NCBI GenBank assembly: GCA_020722685.1
Contig: DYKH01000057.1
Span: 22,078 to 34,208 of the forward strand
From: Caldithrix sp.
GTDB taxonomy: Bacteria > KSB1 > UBA2214 > DYKH01
Length of the DNA stretch: 12,131 bases
Direction: 5' to 3'
The notes beneath the pieces are model-generated. The model saw only the letters and a program-made list of their open reading frames with translations, was not told the DNA's origin and searched no databases. A program made the translations under genes and the position numbers. This document shows positions 1 to 8,200 of the stretch, one piece after another; position 1 is the first letter of the stretch, and the number at the start of each line of letters is the position of its first letter.

Positions 1-29
1 AGTTTGGGAACGAGATTACCGGTTAGAGC

Positions 30-3000
30 TTACTTCATCAACAGCATTTTCTTCGTTTGGATGAATTTGTCCCCGGCTTCCAGGCGATAGAAGTACATAC
101 CGCTGGACACCCTTTGACCAAATTGGTCCATGGCGTTCCATTGCAGCGAGTAATTGCCCGCATGCTGATTCTGATCGACCAAGGTGGCGACTCTCTGACC
201 CACAATATTGTAAATGGCCAGAGTCACATGCACGTTTTCTTTCAGTTGATACGAAATCGTGGTAGTTGGATTAAAAGGATTCGGATAGTTCTGCGCCAAG
301 GCAAATTCCGTAGGCATCAAGTCTTCCTTATCCTTCACGCCGGTCGGCAGATTGGTCTTGGCCGAAATGACATAGGAGCCCATTGCATTATTGCCGATGG
401 TCGCATTGCCGCCGCGATGGGATCCATAATAGGGCATCGCATCGGCGTAGTAGGTGCCGGTGTAAGGCAGCGAGTCAATCTTCACCCGGGAGTAGGTGTT
501 GCTTACGTCGCCGAGGTAGAAATTGATTTCGTACCAATCATCCCAGTCGTCGTTTTCGCCCAGAATGACGCTATCTTGGCTGAGCAATCTCAGGTTGGTA
601 TCCAGCTCGCGAATCCAGCGGGGACCATGTGCCGGCGCCAAAACGACTTCTAAGGAGTAGCCTTGCACGCCGTCGATGGCGAACATGTCAAAATCGGCAC
701 TGTCGCCAAAAGCCACCTTTACGGGCTTGCCATCCGCGACCAGCTTGGCTTGGGCGTTGGCCTGGCCTCTGCCGTTATCCGGCTCGTGAAGAGCGGCAAC
801 TTCGGTCAAGACTTCGCCGCCGGCTGCGCGCAGTTTGTAGGTACCAATATTCTGATCGTTGATGGCACCGACACCCACGCTCAGCTTCAACAGGTAAGCG
901 CCAGTGGCAGGGGGCGTCCAGGCGGACAATCGAAAGTCGCGGCTGCCGAAACGGCCAAAACCGGTATTGTCGATCAAGTTCGTGGTCGGAGCACTTTCGG
1001 CAAATACTTCGATCGCAATGTTCTCGCCTACCTTGGAATCGGTGGTATTGAAGTAATAGAGCTTTCCGGCTTCCAGATTCACCTTGAACCAATCGACCAG
1101 ATCATCGGTAGCGAACTTAGCATCGATCAGGTTGTTGTCGGCGATTGGAATTAGATTGGCTTGTTCAGCCGCGTTGTTCGGCTCGGTTTCCGTCATGGTG
1201 CCGGACACTGTGAGCAGATAGTCGCCAATGCCCGGATTGCGATGGGTGGCATTCCTTCCGCCATTGAAAGCGCTGTAGTAACCGGCCAAGTAAAGATAAT
1301 AGACTCCGTCAGCCGGAATCTCCGTGGCGATTTCCGAGAAGGTGCCCAATACGTCATCGCTGTCCGCGATGGTGTCGCCGGCGGCATTGGTCAGAATCAT
1401 AATGGTATCCGTGTCACGGAACCAGGTCTCTCCGGCAACCGGAGAAGCTTTGGCGACCAGCATCTGGCCTTTGGTGCAAGTGAAGCGGAACACGTCCACA
1501 TCGTTCTCTTTCTCCGGATCCGCCGCATTGTAGAGGGCGCCTTTCCAGGCCACGCCGTCAATGGGGTAGTCGCCCAAAGCATCTGCTTCGGCCTTGCTAT
1601 TGTCCGGCTCGTGGAAGGTCCCTACCTCCGCTATATCGGAGCTACGAGCGCGGATAGAATAGTTGCCGCCTCCTGGAGTCGCACAGGTTAGCTTCAGGTA
1701 ATAGGTGCCGTCGGCCGGCGGCAAATAGCCGGACAGGCGGAAATTATTGCTATTGTACCGGCCATCGACGCTGGCATCCAGAAGATTGGTCAGGGTGTCC
1801 GCTTCAGCGAACAACTCTACGTGTATGTTCGCGCCCAGATCGTTATTTAGCGAATTGACAAAGTACATGCGCGAAGCAAGCATGGGGAGTTTGTAGATGT
1901 CAATGTCGTTGGCGCTGGGGATTCCGCCTTGGGCAAACTTGGCCAACACCTCTTTGCCTTCCGGAAGCGGCATGGCCAGGGGGAAGGTGTCGTTCTTCTC
2001 TTTTTCGGTAAAGGCCGGTGAAGCTGCACTGGAGTAAACAATCATGCGATAAGTGCCGACGGGATTTTTGCCGAAATCGCTCCAGTCTTTATAGAGGCAT
2101 TCCACCTTAATGTAGACTGTGCCGGAGGCCTGTAAAGTATAGCCCTTGACAGCAGAGAAAACGTTGCTCGCGTGTCTTTCAGGGCCAGGTCGGTAATCAT
2201 CGTTTTCGACGACATTACCGCTTGGGTCAATCAAGGTCAAACCGGTGTCCATGTCGCGTGCCCACAGCAAGCCATTTGCATCCAGGCCGCTGAAAAGCTC
2301 CACGTCGATGACGTCGCCGGCTGAGCCTTCAAAGCTATAATAATCTACGTCACCGGCAGGATAGATGGCCGAAACCGTGCTGCTGGAATCGATGTCAACG
2401 GCGACCGCACCTGCCTGAGTGTCATTGGCCGGTTCATTAGCCAAGGTCGCCGCACGATAGGTGGCCCAACCCACGCGCAATTGGTAAGCGCCAGTGTTGG
2501 CGCCGCCGACTGCACCGGCTGGAACGGAAAGCTTTAACAGATAAATGCCGTCTTTCGGCGGAATCCAGCCGGAGAGCCGAAAATCTTGGCTGCCGTAGCG
2601 TCCGTTGACCTGGCTGGTGATGAGGTTGGTGCTGAGATCATCTCTGCTATAGACTTCCAGGTTGATGTTGGCGCCGACGCTGCTATTGGCGGTGTTGAAA
2701 GAGTACATCTTGGTGCTTTTCAGATTGAGGGCGTACCAGTCTGCGTCGGCATCGCTGGAGAATTGCGCGTTGATGACCAGGTTATTGTTGATGCCGATGC
2801 GCTGGCCGGTCACGGCTTCGCACAAGGGCGTGGCCGTGTCCGCCGCATCGTTTGGCTCGACCTCATTCTTGTACTCTGCCATCCAAGCATAGGCGACGTA
2901 GCCGCCGGTGGAGGGATCTTTATCGGAGTGCCGGGTCACTCCATTGTTATTATAAGCGGCATAATAGCTCGTCATAATAACATAATAAAGCCCGTCGTAG

Positions 3001-3806
3001 GGAAGGCTATCGATGACGCACAAGGAGAACACGTTGTTCTCGCCAAAGTCTTCTTCTTGATCGCTCTTGTCGTCATTCTCGATGAGCCTGGTGGTGCCGT
3101 CGCCGTCCCAGATGTAAATGTCGCTGTCCATATCACGGGTGTGCGGATTGCCCTGCACCGGTTCGGTTTCCACCCACAGGCGCTTTCCCTGTTGCCCTAC
3201 CATGTAAAAGATGTCGATGTCATCCTTTCCGGTCGGCAGGTCATTCATGTTGTACACCATACCGTAAAAGCGGCTCCCGTCAATCGGCAAGGGAAATTGA
3301 GTGAACGCTTCTTGAAAGGTGTTATCCGGCTCGTGAAGATTAACCCATTGCAGCTTGTTTTGGGAGATGAGACGGACTTTGTAATTGCCAGTGTAAGGAG
3401 CGGAAATGGTTCCAGAAGGGGTGCATTTGAGATAATACGTTCCGGAGCCGTATTCATTGGGAACCCAACCGGCCACGCGGAAATCACCCCAACCGGCGCG
3501 TCCATCCGGGCTGCCGTTGAAGATATTCTTGGTAGTATCCGCGCCAAAAAACAATTCTACGTGGATGCTGGCCGGCAGATCGGACGAGTCAGAGTAGATG
3601 TGGTAAATACTATCCGTGCTCATTTCCATCCTGAAAATATCGACATCCGCAGCGGAAGAAAAATTGCACTGCGGCGTCGTATTGTCCAAGAGCGGCTGGG
3701 CGGTCTTGAAAAAGTCGTTTGGCTCTATTTCCTGAGAGAAGGAAAGGCCAATGGTAAGCAAAACCAGAACAGCCGTGATTGATAGCACAGTCCAGATCTT
3801 GTGCAT
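30..3806 (-). CDS. Secreted PPC-repeat protein with C-terminal T9SS/FlgD-type sorting domain
   Basis: Large exported surface protein of 1258 residues with no recognisable catalytic domain. The start is the ATG at 3806 because AAAGGAGG lies 5 nt upstream and a signal peptide follows at once (positively charged HK, then a hydrophobic run to about residue 23, ending LSFSQ). An in-frame ATG 57 nt further upstream would add a charged, non-signal extension and is rejected. The body is four tandem copies of a two-domain unit opening with EPND/EPDN-like motifs near residues 28, 317, 603 and 875 (half A) and 159, 458, 733 and 1008 (half B). Half A carries a GRxGSxDFRLSGWxPP-like strand followed by Y(Y/L)LKL. 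Half B carries RDMDT and ENDD acidic motifs that could bind calcium. Both resemble bacterial pre-peptidase C-terminal (PPC) domains. Residues ~1165-1258 are a type-A sorting domain with NYPNPFNPTT and a KKMLLMK end, the signal for type IX secretion in FCB bacteria. No peptidase domain is attached, so an adhesive or structural role is only a guess. Confidence 0.88.
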   Translation of the reverse strand: MHKIWTVLSITAVLVLLTIGLSFSQEIEPNDFFKTAQPLLDNTTPQCNFSSAADVDIFRMEMSTDSIYHIYSDSSDLPASIHVELFFGADTTKNIFNGSPDGRAGWGDFRVAGWVPNEYGSGTYYLKCTPSGTISAPYTGNYKVRLISQNKLQWVNLHEPDNTFQEAFTQFPLPIDGSRFYGMVYNMNDLPTGKDDIDIFYMVGQQGKRLWVETEPVQGNPHTRDMDSDIYIWDGDGTTRLIENDDKSDQEEDFGENNVFSLCVIDSLPYDGLYYVIMTSYYAAYNNNGVTRHSDKDPSTGGYVAYAWMAEYKNEVEPNDAADTATPLCEAVTGQRIGINNNLVINAQFSSDADADWYALNLKSTKMYSFNTANSSVGANINLEVYSRDDLSTNLITSQVNGRYGSQDFRLSGWIPPKDGIYLLKLSVPAGAVGGANTGAYQLRVGWATYRAATLANEPANDTQAGAVAVDIDSSSTVSAIYPAGDVDYYSFEGSAGDVIDVELFSGLDANGLLWARDMDTGLTLIDPSGNVVENDDYRPGPERHASNVFSAVKGYTLQASGTVYIKVECLYKDWSDFGKNPVGTYRMIVYSSAASPAFTEKEKNDTFPLAMPLPEGKEVLAKFAQGGIPSANDIDIYKLPMLASRMYFVNSLNNDLGANIHVELFAEADTLTNLLDASVDGRYNSNNFRLSGYLPPADGTYYLKLTCATPGGGNYSIRARSSDIAEVGTFHEPDNSKAEADALGDYPIDGVAWKGALYNAADPEKENDVDVFRFTCTKGQMLVAKASPVAGETWFRDTDTIMILTNAAGDTIADSDDVLGTFSEIATEIPADGVYYLYLAGYYSAFNGGRNATHRNPGIGDYLLTVSGTMTETEPNNAAEQANLIPIADNNLIDAKFATDDLVDWFKVNLEAGKLYYFNTTDSKVGENIAIEVFAESAPTTNLIDNTGFGRFGSRDFRLSAWTPPATGAYLLKLSVGVGAINDQNIGTYKLRAAGGEVLTEVAALHEPDNGRGQANAQAKLVADGKPVKVAFGDSADFDMFAIDGVQGYSLEVVLAPAHGPRWIRELDTNLRLLSQDSVILGENDDWDDWYEINFYLGDVSNTYSRVKIDSLPYTGTYYADAMPYYGSHRGGNATIGNNAMGSYVISAKTNLPTGVKDKEDLMPTEFALAQNYPNPFNPTTTISYQLKENVHVTLAIYNIVGQRVATLVDQNQHAGNYSLQWNAMDQFGQRVSSGMYFYRLEAGDKFIQTKKMLLMK
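33..314 (-). other. Type-A (T9SS/FlgD-Ig-like) sorting domain of the PPC-repeat protein
   Basis: The last ~94 residues contain LAQNYPNPFNPTTTI, then the strand pattern ISYQL, VTLAIYNIVGQRVATLV, GNYSLQW, SGMYFYRLEAG, and a basic C-terminus QTKKMLLMK. This is the textbook layout of the type-A C-terminal sorting domain (FlgD-Ig-like fold) that targets proteins to the type IX secretion system. Cleavage and surface attachment are known for the family but are not shown by sequence alone. Confidence 0.88.
357..1184 (-). repeat. Tandem A+B unit 4 of the PPC-repeat protein
   Basis: Fourth coding repeat, residues ~875-1150. Half A contains EPNNAAEQANLIP, LVDWFKVNLEAGKLYYFN, VGENIAIEVFAES and GRFGSRDFRLSAWTPP. 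Half B starts at HEPDN (~1007) with ADFDMFAI, RELDTNLRLL and GENDD. Half A is closest to unit 2 (shared NLI, INAQF/IDAKF and LLKLSV strings). Confidence 0.8.
1185..2000 (-). repeat. Tandem A+B unit 3 of the PPC-repeat protein
   Basis: Third coding repeat, residues ~603-874. The opening motif is altered to EKND. It keeps NDIDIYKLPM, LGANIHVELFAEADT, GRYNSNNFRLSGYLPP and YYLKL. Half B starts at HEPDN (~732) with NDVDVFRF, RDTDTIMIL and a SDD in place of ENDD. HVELF followed by AD and T(K/L)N closely matches unit 1. Confidence 0.8.
2001..2858 (-). repeat. Tandem A+B unit 2 of the PPC-repeat protein
   Basis: Second coding repeat, residues ~317-602. Half A contains EPNDAADTATPL, DADWYALNLKSTKMYSFN, VGANINLEVY and GRYGSQDFRLSGWIPP. 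Half B starts at EPAND (~458) with GDVDYYSF, RDMDTGLTLIDPSG and VVENDD. Spacing from unit 1 is 289 residues. Confidence 0.82.
2859..3725 (-). repeat. Tandem A+B unit 1 of the PPC-repeat protein
   Basis: First of four coding repeats, residues ~28-316. Half A opens with EPND and contains ADVDIFRMEM, ASIHVELFFG and GDFRVAGWVP. Half B opens at HEPDN (residue ~158) and contains DDIDIFYM, RDMDSDIYIWDGDG and ENDD. It is the most diverged copy in half A: the usual DFRLSGW reads DFRVAGW, and the proline pair after it is PN rather than PP. Confidence 0.8.
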
Positions 3807-3811
3807 AGCTT

Positions 3812-3819
3812 CCTCCTTT
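3812..3819 (-). promoter_or_regulatory. Ribosome-binding site of the PPC-repeat protein
   Basis: AAAGGAGG on the minus strand, 5 nt before the ATG at 3806. It decides the start in favour of this ATG over the in-frame ATG at 3863. Confidence 0.85.
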
Positions 3820-3852
3820 TGATTGTTATTCCTTTTGTGGATTCGAGGCTTT

Positions 3853-3873
3853 GTGCGCTGCACTTTCGCGCAC
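3853..3873 (-). other. Small hairpin in the leader of the PPC-repeat gene
   Basis: GTGCGC and GCGCAC (6 bp, GC-rich) flank a 9-nt loop, 47 nt upstream of the ATG. If transcribed it would fold in the 5' leader. No terminator T-tract or riboswitch pattern was recognised, so its function is unknown. Confidence 0.35.
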
Positions 3874-3959
3874 CTTCCGTAGAACTAAACAGATAGTTGG
3901 TACAAAATCTTGGGCCCGCTATCACCTCCTTTCAAGGAGTCATTTCCGTGAAGTACTGG

Positions 3960-4053
3960 CCACAGAGGCTCGGAGAACACAGAGTCGGTTTTGAGTTGTT
4001 GTAGTCCTCTCCGGACGCCTATTTCTTGCCTCTGTGCCTCCGTGTCTCTGTGG
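3960..4053. repeat. Imperfect inverted-repeat element, likely interspersed intergenic repeat
   Basis: The left arm 3960-3984 (CCACAGAG..CGGAG..CACAGAG) is the imperfect reverse complement of the right arm 4029-4053 (CCTCTGTGCCTCCGTGTCTC...GTGG). The arms differ by a few substitutions and one extra base. The 44-nt centre holds a second small imperfect hairpin (GTCC-TCTCC-GGAC, 4005-4017). Runs of this CACAGAG-rich type recur between genes in many environmental bacterial genomes and yield spurious small proteins reading HRDTEAQR, as one frame does here; that is recollection, not a search. The element begins 10 bp after the porV-like stop codon and could also act as a 3' mRNA structure for that gene. 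Confidence 0.65.
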
Positions 4054-4063
4054 CGAGGGGATA

Positions 4064-5119
4064 TTAGAATATCAAACCTAACGAAAACCTCTGTGCGCTC
4101 TGCAAAATACCCCAATCACCCCATGAGTAGTCGAGACGAATGCCCATGCGCCCGCGAAGATAATAATCGATGCCGCCGCCGAGGGTGAGGCCATTGATGC
4201 CGTCTCGCTCGAATAGGCTTTCATAACCGCCGCGGAAATAAAACATATTTGCAAAGCCGTATTCACCTCCCACATTGATGCTTTCCGTGGTATTGCTGGG
4301 ATGGTTTACATCGGTGGCGACGGTCAGCTTTCCTAAAGCACCGAAATTTCTTTCATACGATATACCGACTCGAAAGAGCAGCGGCAAAGGATAAGCACCC
4401 ACCTTGTAGTTGACCGGCACGCGATCGAAATTTTGTACCTGCTCATCCGGATCCACGATGGTTGTTAGATGCCGGCCGCTTAGGCGTATTTCATTGCCAA
4501 AATTGCTCATGCTGGCGCCAAGACGCAAACCCTTCAGCATGGTATTGTAGAACACTCCTACGTCAAGCGCCATGGCGCTCCCGGATTCGCTCCATATCTT
4601 CTGTGAGACATATTTTCCCGAAAGCCCGAAAGAGAAGCGGTCGGTCAAGGACATGGCATAAGTAAGCGTGATAGCCATATCTCTGGCGCCATATTTCTCG
4701 CCAGTGCCTTCCGGTCTTTCTACAGTTCGGACCGGGGATTCGCCATAATCCAAGCTAATAAAACTGACGCCAATACTTGAGCGAATGGCCGGAATAGGTG
4801 CAACCAAACCCACAAAGTCGTATTTGGTATCCGCCAACCATTCCGAATGCATCAGCTCAGCTTGAACCCGGTTGACCCAAGCTATACCGGCCGGATTCCA
4901 ATACAGCGCCGTCACATCGTTGGCCACGGCTGCGTACGCTCCACCCATCGCCATGGAGCGGGCGCCAACGCCAATCTCCAAGAAGGTTGCCGCGCTGGTG
5001 CCCACGCCGGCCACATCCGTGACAAACTGCGGCGAAGTGCTCTTTTCTTGCGCCCTGAGCGAGCCAAGGCAAAGAATGAAAACCAAAAACGAGGCGAATA
5101 CTTTGGTCATGGATTTCAT
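4064..5119 (-). CDS. PorV/PorQ-family outer-membrane protein
   Basis: This 351-residue protein resembles the PorV (LptO)/PorQ family of FadL-like outer-membrane beta-barrels. In T9SS bacteria PorV binds C-terminal sorting domains of cargo as it leaves the SprA translocon and passes it to the surface attachment complex. Residues 1-23 are a signal peptide (MKSMTKVF, hydrophobic core, cut near RAQ). The family signature follows at ~42-82: FLEIGVGARSMAMGGAYAAV, then DVTALYWNPAGIAWV. The rest alternates short amphipathic strands and ends in SLGLIF, a terminal aromatic residue as expected for BAM-inserted barrels. Length is in the usual range. A weak GGAG lies 12 nt before the ATG; a second ATG three codons in is possible. 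It sits between two genes whose products have sorting domains, which suggests a role in exporting them. Family PorV/PorQ is well supported; true PorV function is inferred, since FCB genomes often carry several paralogues. Confidence 0.88.
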   Translation of the reverse strand: MKSMTKVFASFLVFILCLGSLRAQEKSTSPQFVTDVAGVGTSAATFLEIGVGARSMAMGGAYAAVANDVTALYWNPAGIAWVNRVQAELMHSEWLADTKYDFVGLVAPIPAIRSSIGVSFISLDYGESPVRTVERPEGTGEKYGARDMAITLTYAMSLTDRFSFGLSGKYVSQKIWSESGSAMALDVGVFYNTMLKGLRLGASMSNFGNEIRLSGRHLTTIVDPDEQVQNFDRVPVNYKVGAYPLPLLFRVGISYERNFGALGKLTVATDVNHPSNTTESINVGGEYGFANMFYFRGGYESLFERDGINGLTLGGGIDYYLRGRMGIRLDYSWGDWGILQSAQRFSLGLIF

Positions 5120-5173
5120 AATATCTGATCACTCCAATAATTGACGAGTCAGTCGTTAGACCTTTCAATCGAC

Positions 5174-5206
5174 AAACCTGTGAGGTTTTGAAAACCTCAC
5201 AGGTTT
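5174..5206. repeat. Perfect 33-bp palindrome between the sorting-domain gene and the porV-like gene
   Basis: AAACCTGTGAGGTTTT and its exact reverse complement flank a single central base (5190): two 16-base arms with no mismatch. It starts 7 bp after the TAG stop of the upstream gene. As RNA it would form a strong hairpin with a few terminal bases unpaired. On the minus strand it is followed by TTTGTCG, too short a T-run for a textbook intrinsic terminator. It may be an mRNA-end or attenuating structure, or a copy of a dispersed palindromic repeat; I recall similar CCTCACAGGTTT palindromes in other FCB genomes. Confidence 0.85.
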
Positions 5207-5213
5207 ACCTATG

Positions 5214-8200
5214 CTACTTGATGATGGCCAACTTGCCGGTTTTTTCTCCAATGCTTGGGGCATTGACATGATAAAAGTAAATACCGTGCGAAACCTCCAA
5301 ACCATCCTTGGTGCGCAAATCCCAGCTTTCACGACCGTACTCCTGCTCGGAAGAATGCTGAATTTCTCGCACCAAGCGGCCCGAGCTGGTAAAGATGGAG
5401 ATGGTGCACTCCTTGGGCAGATTGACGAAATCCAGCCGTCGCTCGCCACGGCCAACGTCTTGGCTTATGAGGCGCGGTTCCAACGAGCTGGCGGCAATAT
5501 AGGGATCTGGCACCGTATAAATTCGGTCCATCTGGTTTTGCGCGCGCGCGGTGGAATAATCGCCGCCAATCATCTTGAACTCAAAAACGTCATGACGATC
5601 GAACGGCTTCTTTGTAGTAAAGCGGAAGATGTCGCCCTTCTTGGGCAGTATTTGCGCATCTGACTCGACGCCGCGCGGGAGATTGAAATTGATGCGCCAG
5701 GAGGTTTCGGTATAGATGTAGGTCAGCTTGCCGCCGACGTTGAACACCAGCGGAGCCGCCTTGATCGCTATCTGGTCGCCATGACTGAGAATGCCTTTTA
5801 GCGAATCCGGAGCAGTCGCATCTTCAGAAAGTCCGAAAACGACCTTCTTAACGCTGTCAGGATGGGTGATGTCATACACAGAGAAATTTGTCAGAGTCGC
5901 ACGGCCCGGCACCGCGGAATAGGACGTATCGGCTGCGGCGTCCAACACACGCACTTCATAGTCACGCGGGATGGCGTGGGTTTGCTGGTCGTACCCTCGC
6001 GGATCGCCCGCCACATTGGAGCGGCCTTTCACCCAGCCAGCCCAATTTACCGAGACCGAATCGTCGTTATTGATATAGAGCTTAAAACCATCCAAAAATT
6101 TCTCTTCGAATTGAGTGCTTTTCAAATTGGTTTTCGGCGTAAATAGAGTGTCCCCTGTCGTCACATCCACCAACCAGGCGCCCTTGGTAAGTCCGGTCTT
6201 GAAAGCCTTGTCGAATTTTTCAATGGAGGAGTCATCGACAAAGGTGAGTCGATAGGTATGTCCCGTCTTGACGCTGTCCGGGATCATGGTTTCCACTTTG
6301 ATGTTCCCCGTACCCAGTCCTGATAAATGCTGAATGCCGTTTTCGGTTTGCGGTGGCAAATAGCCCGCCGACGGTTCGACAGGCACAACAACGGCGCAAT
6401 TGCGATCTACGAAGGTAGCTCTGCCCAAGGGATCGGTTTGGATAATCGCCGAGCATTCGGTCGGACTGTTGGGCGCCAGATTCTCTATTTCCGAAAGCCC
6501 TCTTTCGACAAAGTCGGTGTTGTATCCCTTGTCAACGCCGACAACCGCATAGTAATAGGTGCGTCCGTTGGTGACATTTGTATCCACGTAGGAATGTCGC
6601 AAGCCACTATCTGTTCCCATGTCATAGGCAACGCCGAGGTCCACCCCGGAAGTACCGGAGCCGCCGCCCAAGGGAATGGGATGCGGACCAAAGAGGCCAT
6701 CCTTCAAATCGAATTGAGCAATCGGCTGATACAGCAAAGGATTGCCAAATGCGTCGCTAATGGTCTTGATGTCGCTAAAGGTCGGATCGGTGCTCTTGTA
6801 GATTTTATACATTTCAAAATCTGGCCCGTAGATGGGATCACGGGATTTTTCCGAGCCGCTATCCCACATGAGCACGACCCGCTGGTCGCTGGCGATGGTG
6901 GTCAAGATGGGCAAACGCGGCGGCTTGGAAAAGTTATAGTCCGCATCATAGATTTTCTGCATGGTTCTCTTGTTGCGGAATATGTCTTTTTCGTCATTGC
7001 CGAACAAACAGGCGATGGCATAACGCTGGGTGCCGTCCTTGCCGGATTCAATTTCGATGAAACCGCTGCCGTAATCAAAGGCAACGTCGCGCGTGTATTC
7101 TTCATCGATGCCAAAGGTGCCGGGCAGCAGCTCCACTTCCCAAAACTCTTCATCGTTGGCGACGCGACTGTCGACGTCTTTCAGGTACCAAGAAGTCAAG
7201 CCAACTTGATCCGATTCGTCATTGTCGGTTTTGCCATAGTTAGGCTCCCCTTGTTCCGGCTGGCCATTTGCTTCGGTTCCATTCTTGTCAGGACCGGGAT
7301 AGCCTTCATCGTCCGGGCCAATTCCGTCGCTGCCTGTGTCATCCCACACCGGTTCGATGTCGAGCTTGCCGTTGTTGTTGATGTCCTCTCCATTCTCCAA
7401 CTCGCCGTTGTAATTGGTATCCTCAGTATCCCAGATGCCGTTATTGTTGATGTCTTCCCATCTCCGCCAGTCTCCGTCTTCGTCCTCAAGGTTGTACTGG
7501 CTTTCGTCCACCATCCCATCCAGATCATCATCTTTTCTATTCTGGTACAGTCCCGGGCTTTCCAAGAAGGCAAAGCCGAAATATCCGGTAGGCAAGCCTT
7601 GAGTGGATTGCCCACTTTTGTCCCACACGTACGTGATATCGTCTACCACGTCAAAATTGGCGTCATCGCTGCCGGAGCTGCCGCCAACGTCCACGTCCGA
7701 ATACATGCCAACAACGACCTTGTTGAGCTTCTTGCCATAATTGGTAATGTCATAAATGGAGATCATCAAATCTTCGGCCAAGCGAGCGACCCACTGGTAG
7801 TTGCGTACTTTGACGGTGACGCCAAGTCCCCGACGCCCATCCGGCCAGGGCCGAGTATCAGGCTGATCGGTACCGGGCAAATTGAACGGATAATAAGCAA
7901 ACTCGTCATTCTCGTGATCGTCCATCAAGTAAAATGATTCCTGGTCGGCGCGAATGTAGTAGCCATATTCCCCATTCCAGCGCCCGGCGCAGGGCCCCGG
8001 ACGGGTTTCGCCGATGGCACGATCGTCGCCCTCGTAACTTTGCGGCGGCCAATCGTACGGCCAGGTTTCGCGCATGTGGCTCATGGCCGCCCATTCGGAG
8101 ACGTTAATCATACTCAAATCCAACACGCCGTTGCGATTAAAATCCTCGGCAGACTGGAATATTCCATCACCCTCGCCAAAATCATTCGTACCCGGATAGC

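Noticed and set aside
357..3725. Secreted peptidase reading of the PPC-domain protein
   Set aside because: PPC domains are often attached to subtilisin-like or metallo-peptidases, but no catalytic triad or HExxH-type motif was seen; the repeats fill the protein.
2586..3782. 398-codon open frame on the plus strand
   Set aside because: It is antisense to PPC-repeat units 1 and 2. Its V/I-rich composition mirrors the Asp-rich sense strand, and the sense frame has clear domains, a signal peptide and a ribosome-binding site.
3807..3863. In-frame upstream ATG extending the PPC-repeat protein by 19 residues
   Set aside because: The extension is highly charged, and its last codons read through the AAAGGAGG site that serves the ATG at 3806.
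4060..4073. GATATT-AG-AATATC palindrome over the porV-like stop codon
   Set aside because: It is short, AT-only in the stem, has a 2-nt loop and is constrained by the coding end; it cannot be told from chance.
3885..4115. 76-codon minus-strand frame containing HRDTEAQR
   Set aside because: It is a translation of the inverted-repeat element and overlaps the end of the porV-like gene. Frames of this type are typical spurious calls on such repeats.
6327..7937. 536-codon open frame on the plus strand
   Set aside because: It lies wholly antisense to the 1175-residue protein. Its odd I/V/F-rich composition is what the reverse complement of Asp/Asn/Glu-rich codons gives. It has no ribosome-binding site, signal peptide or recognisable domain.
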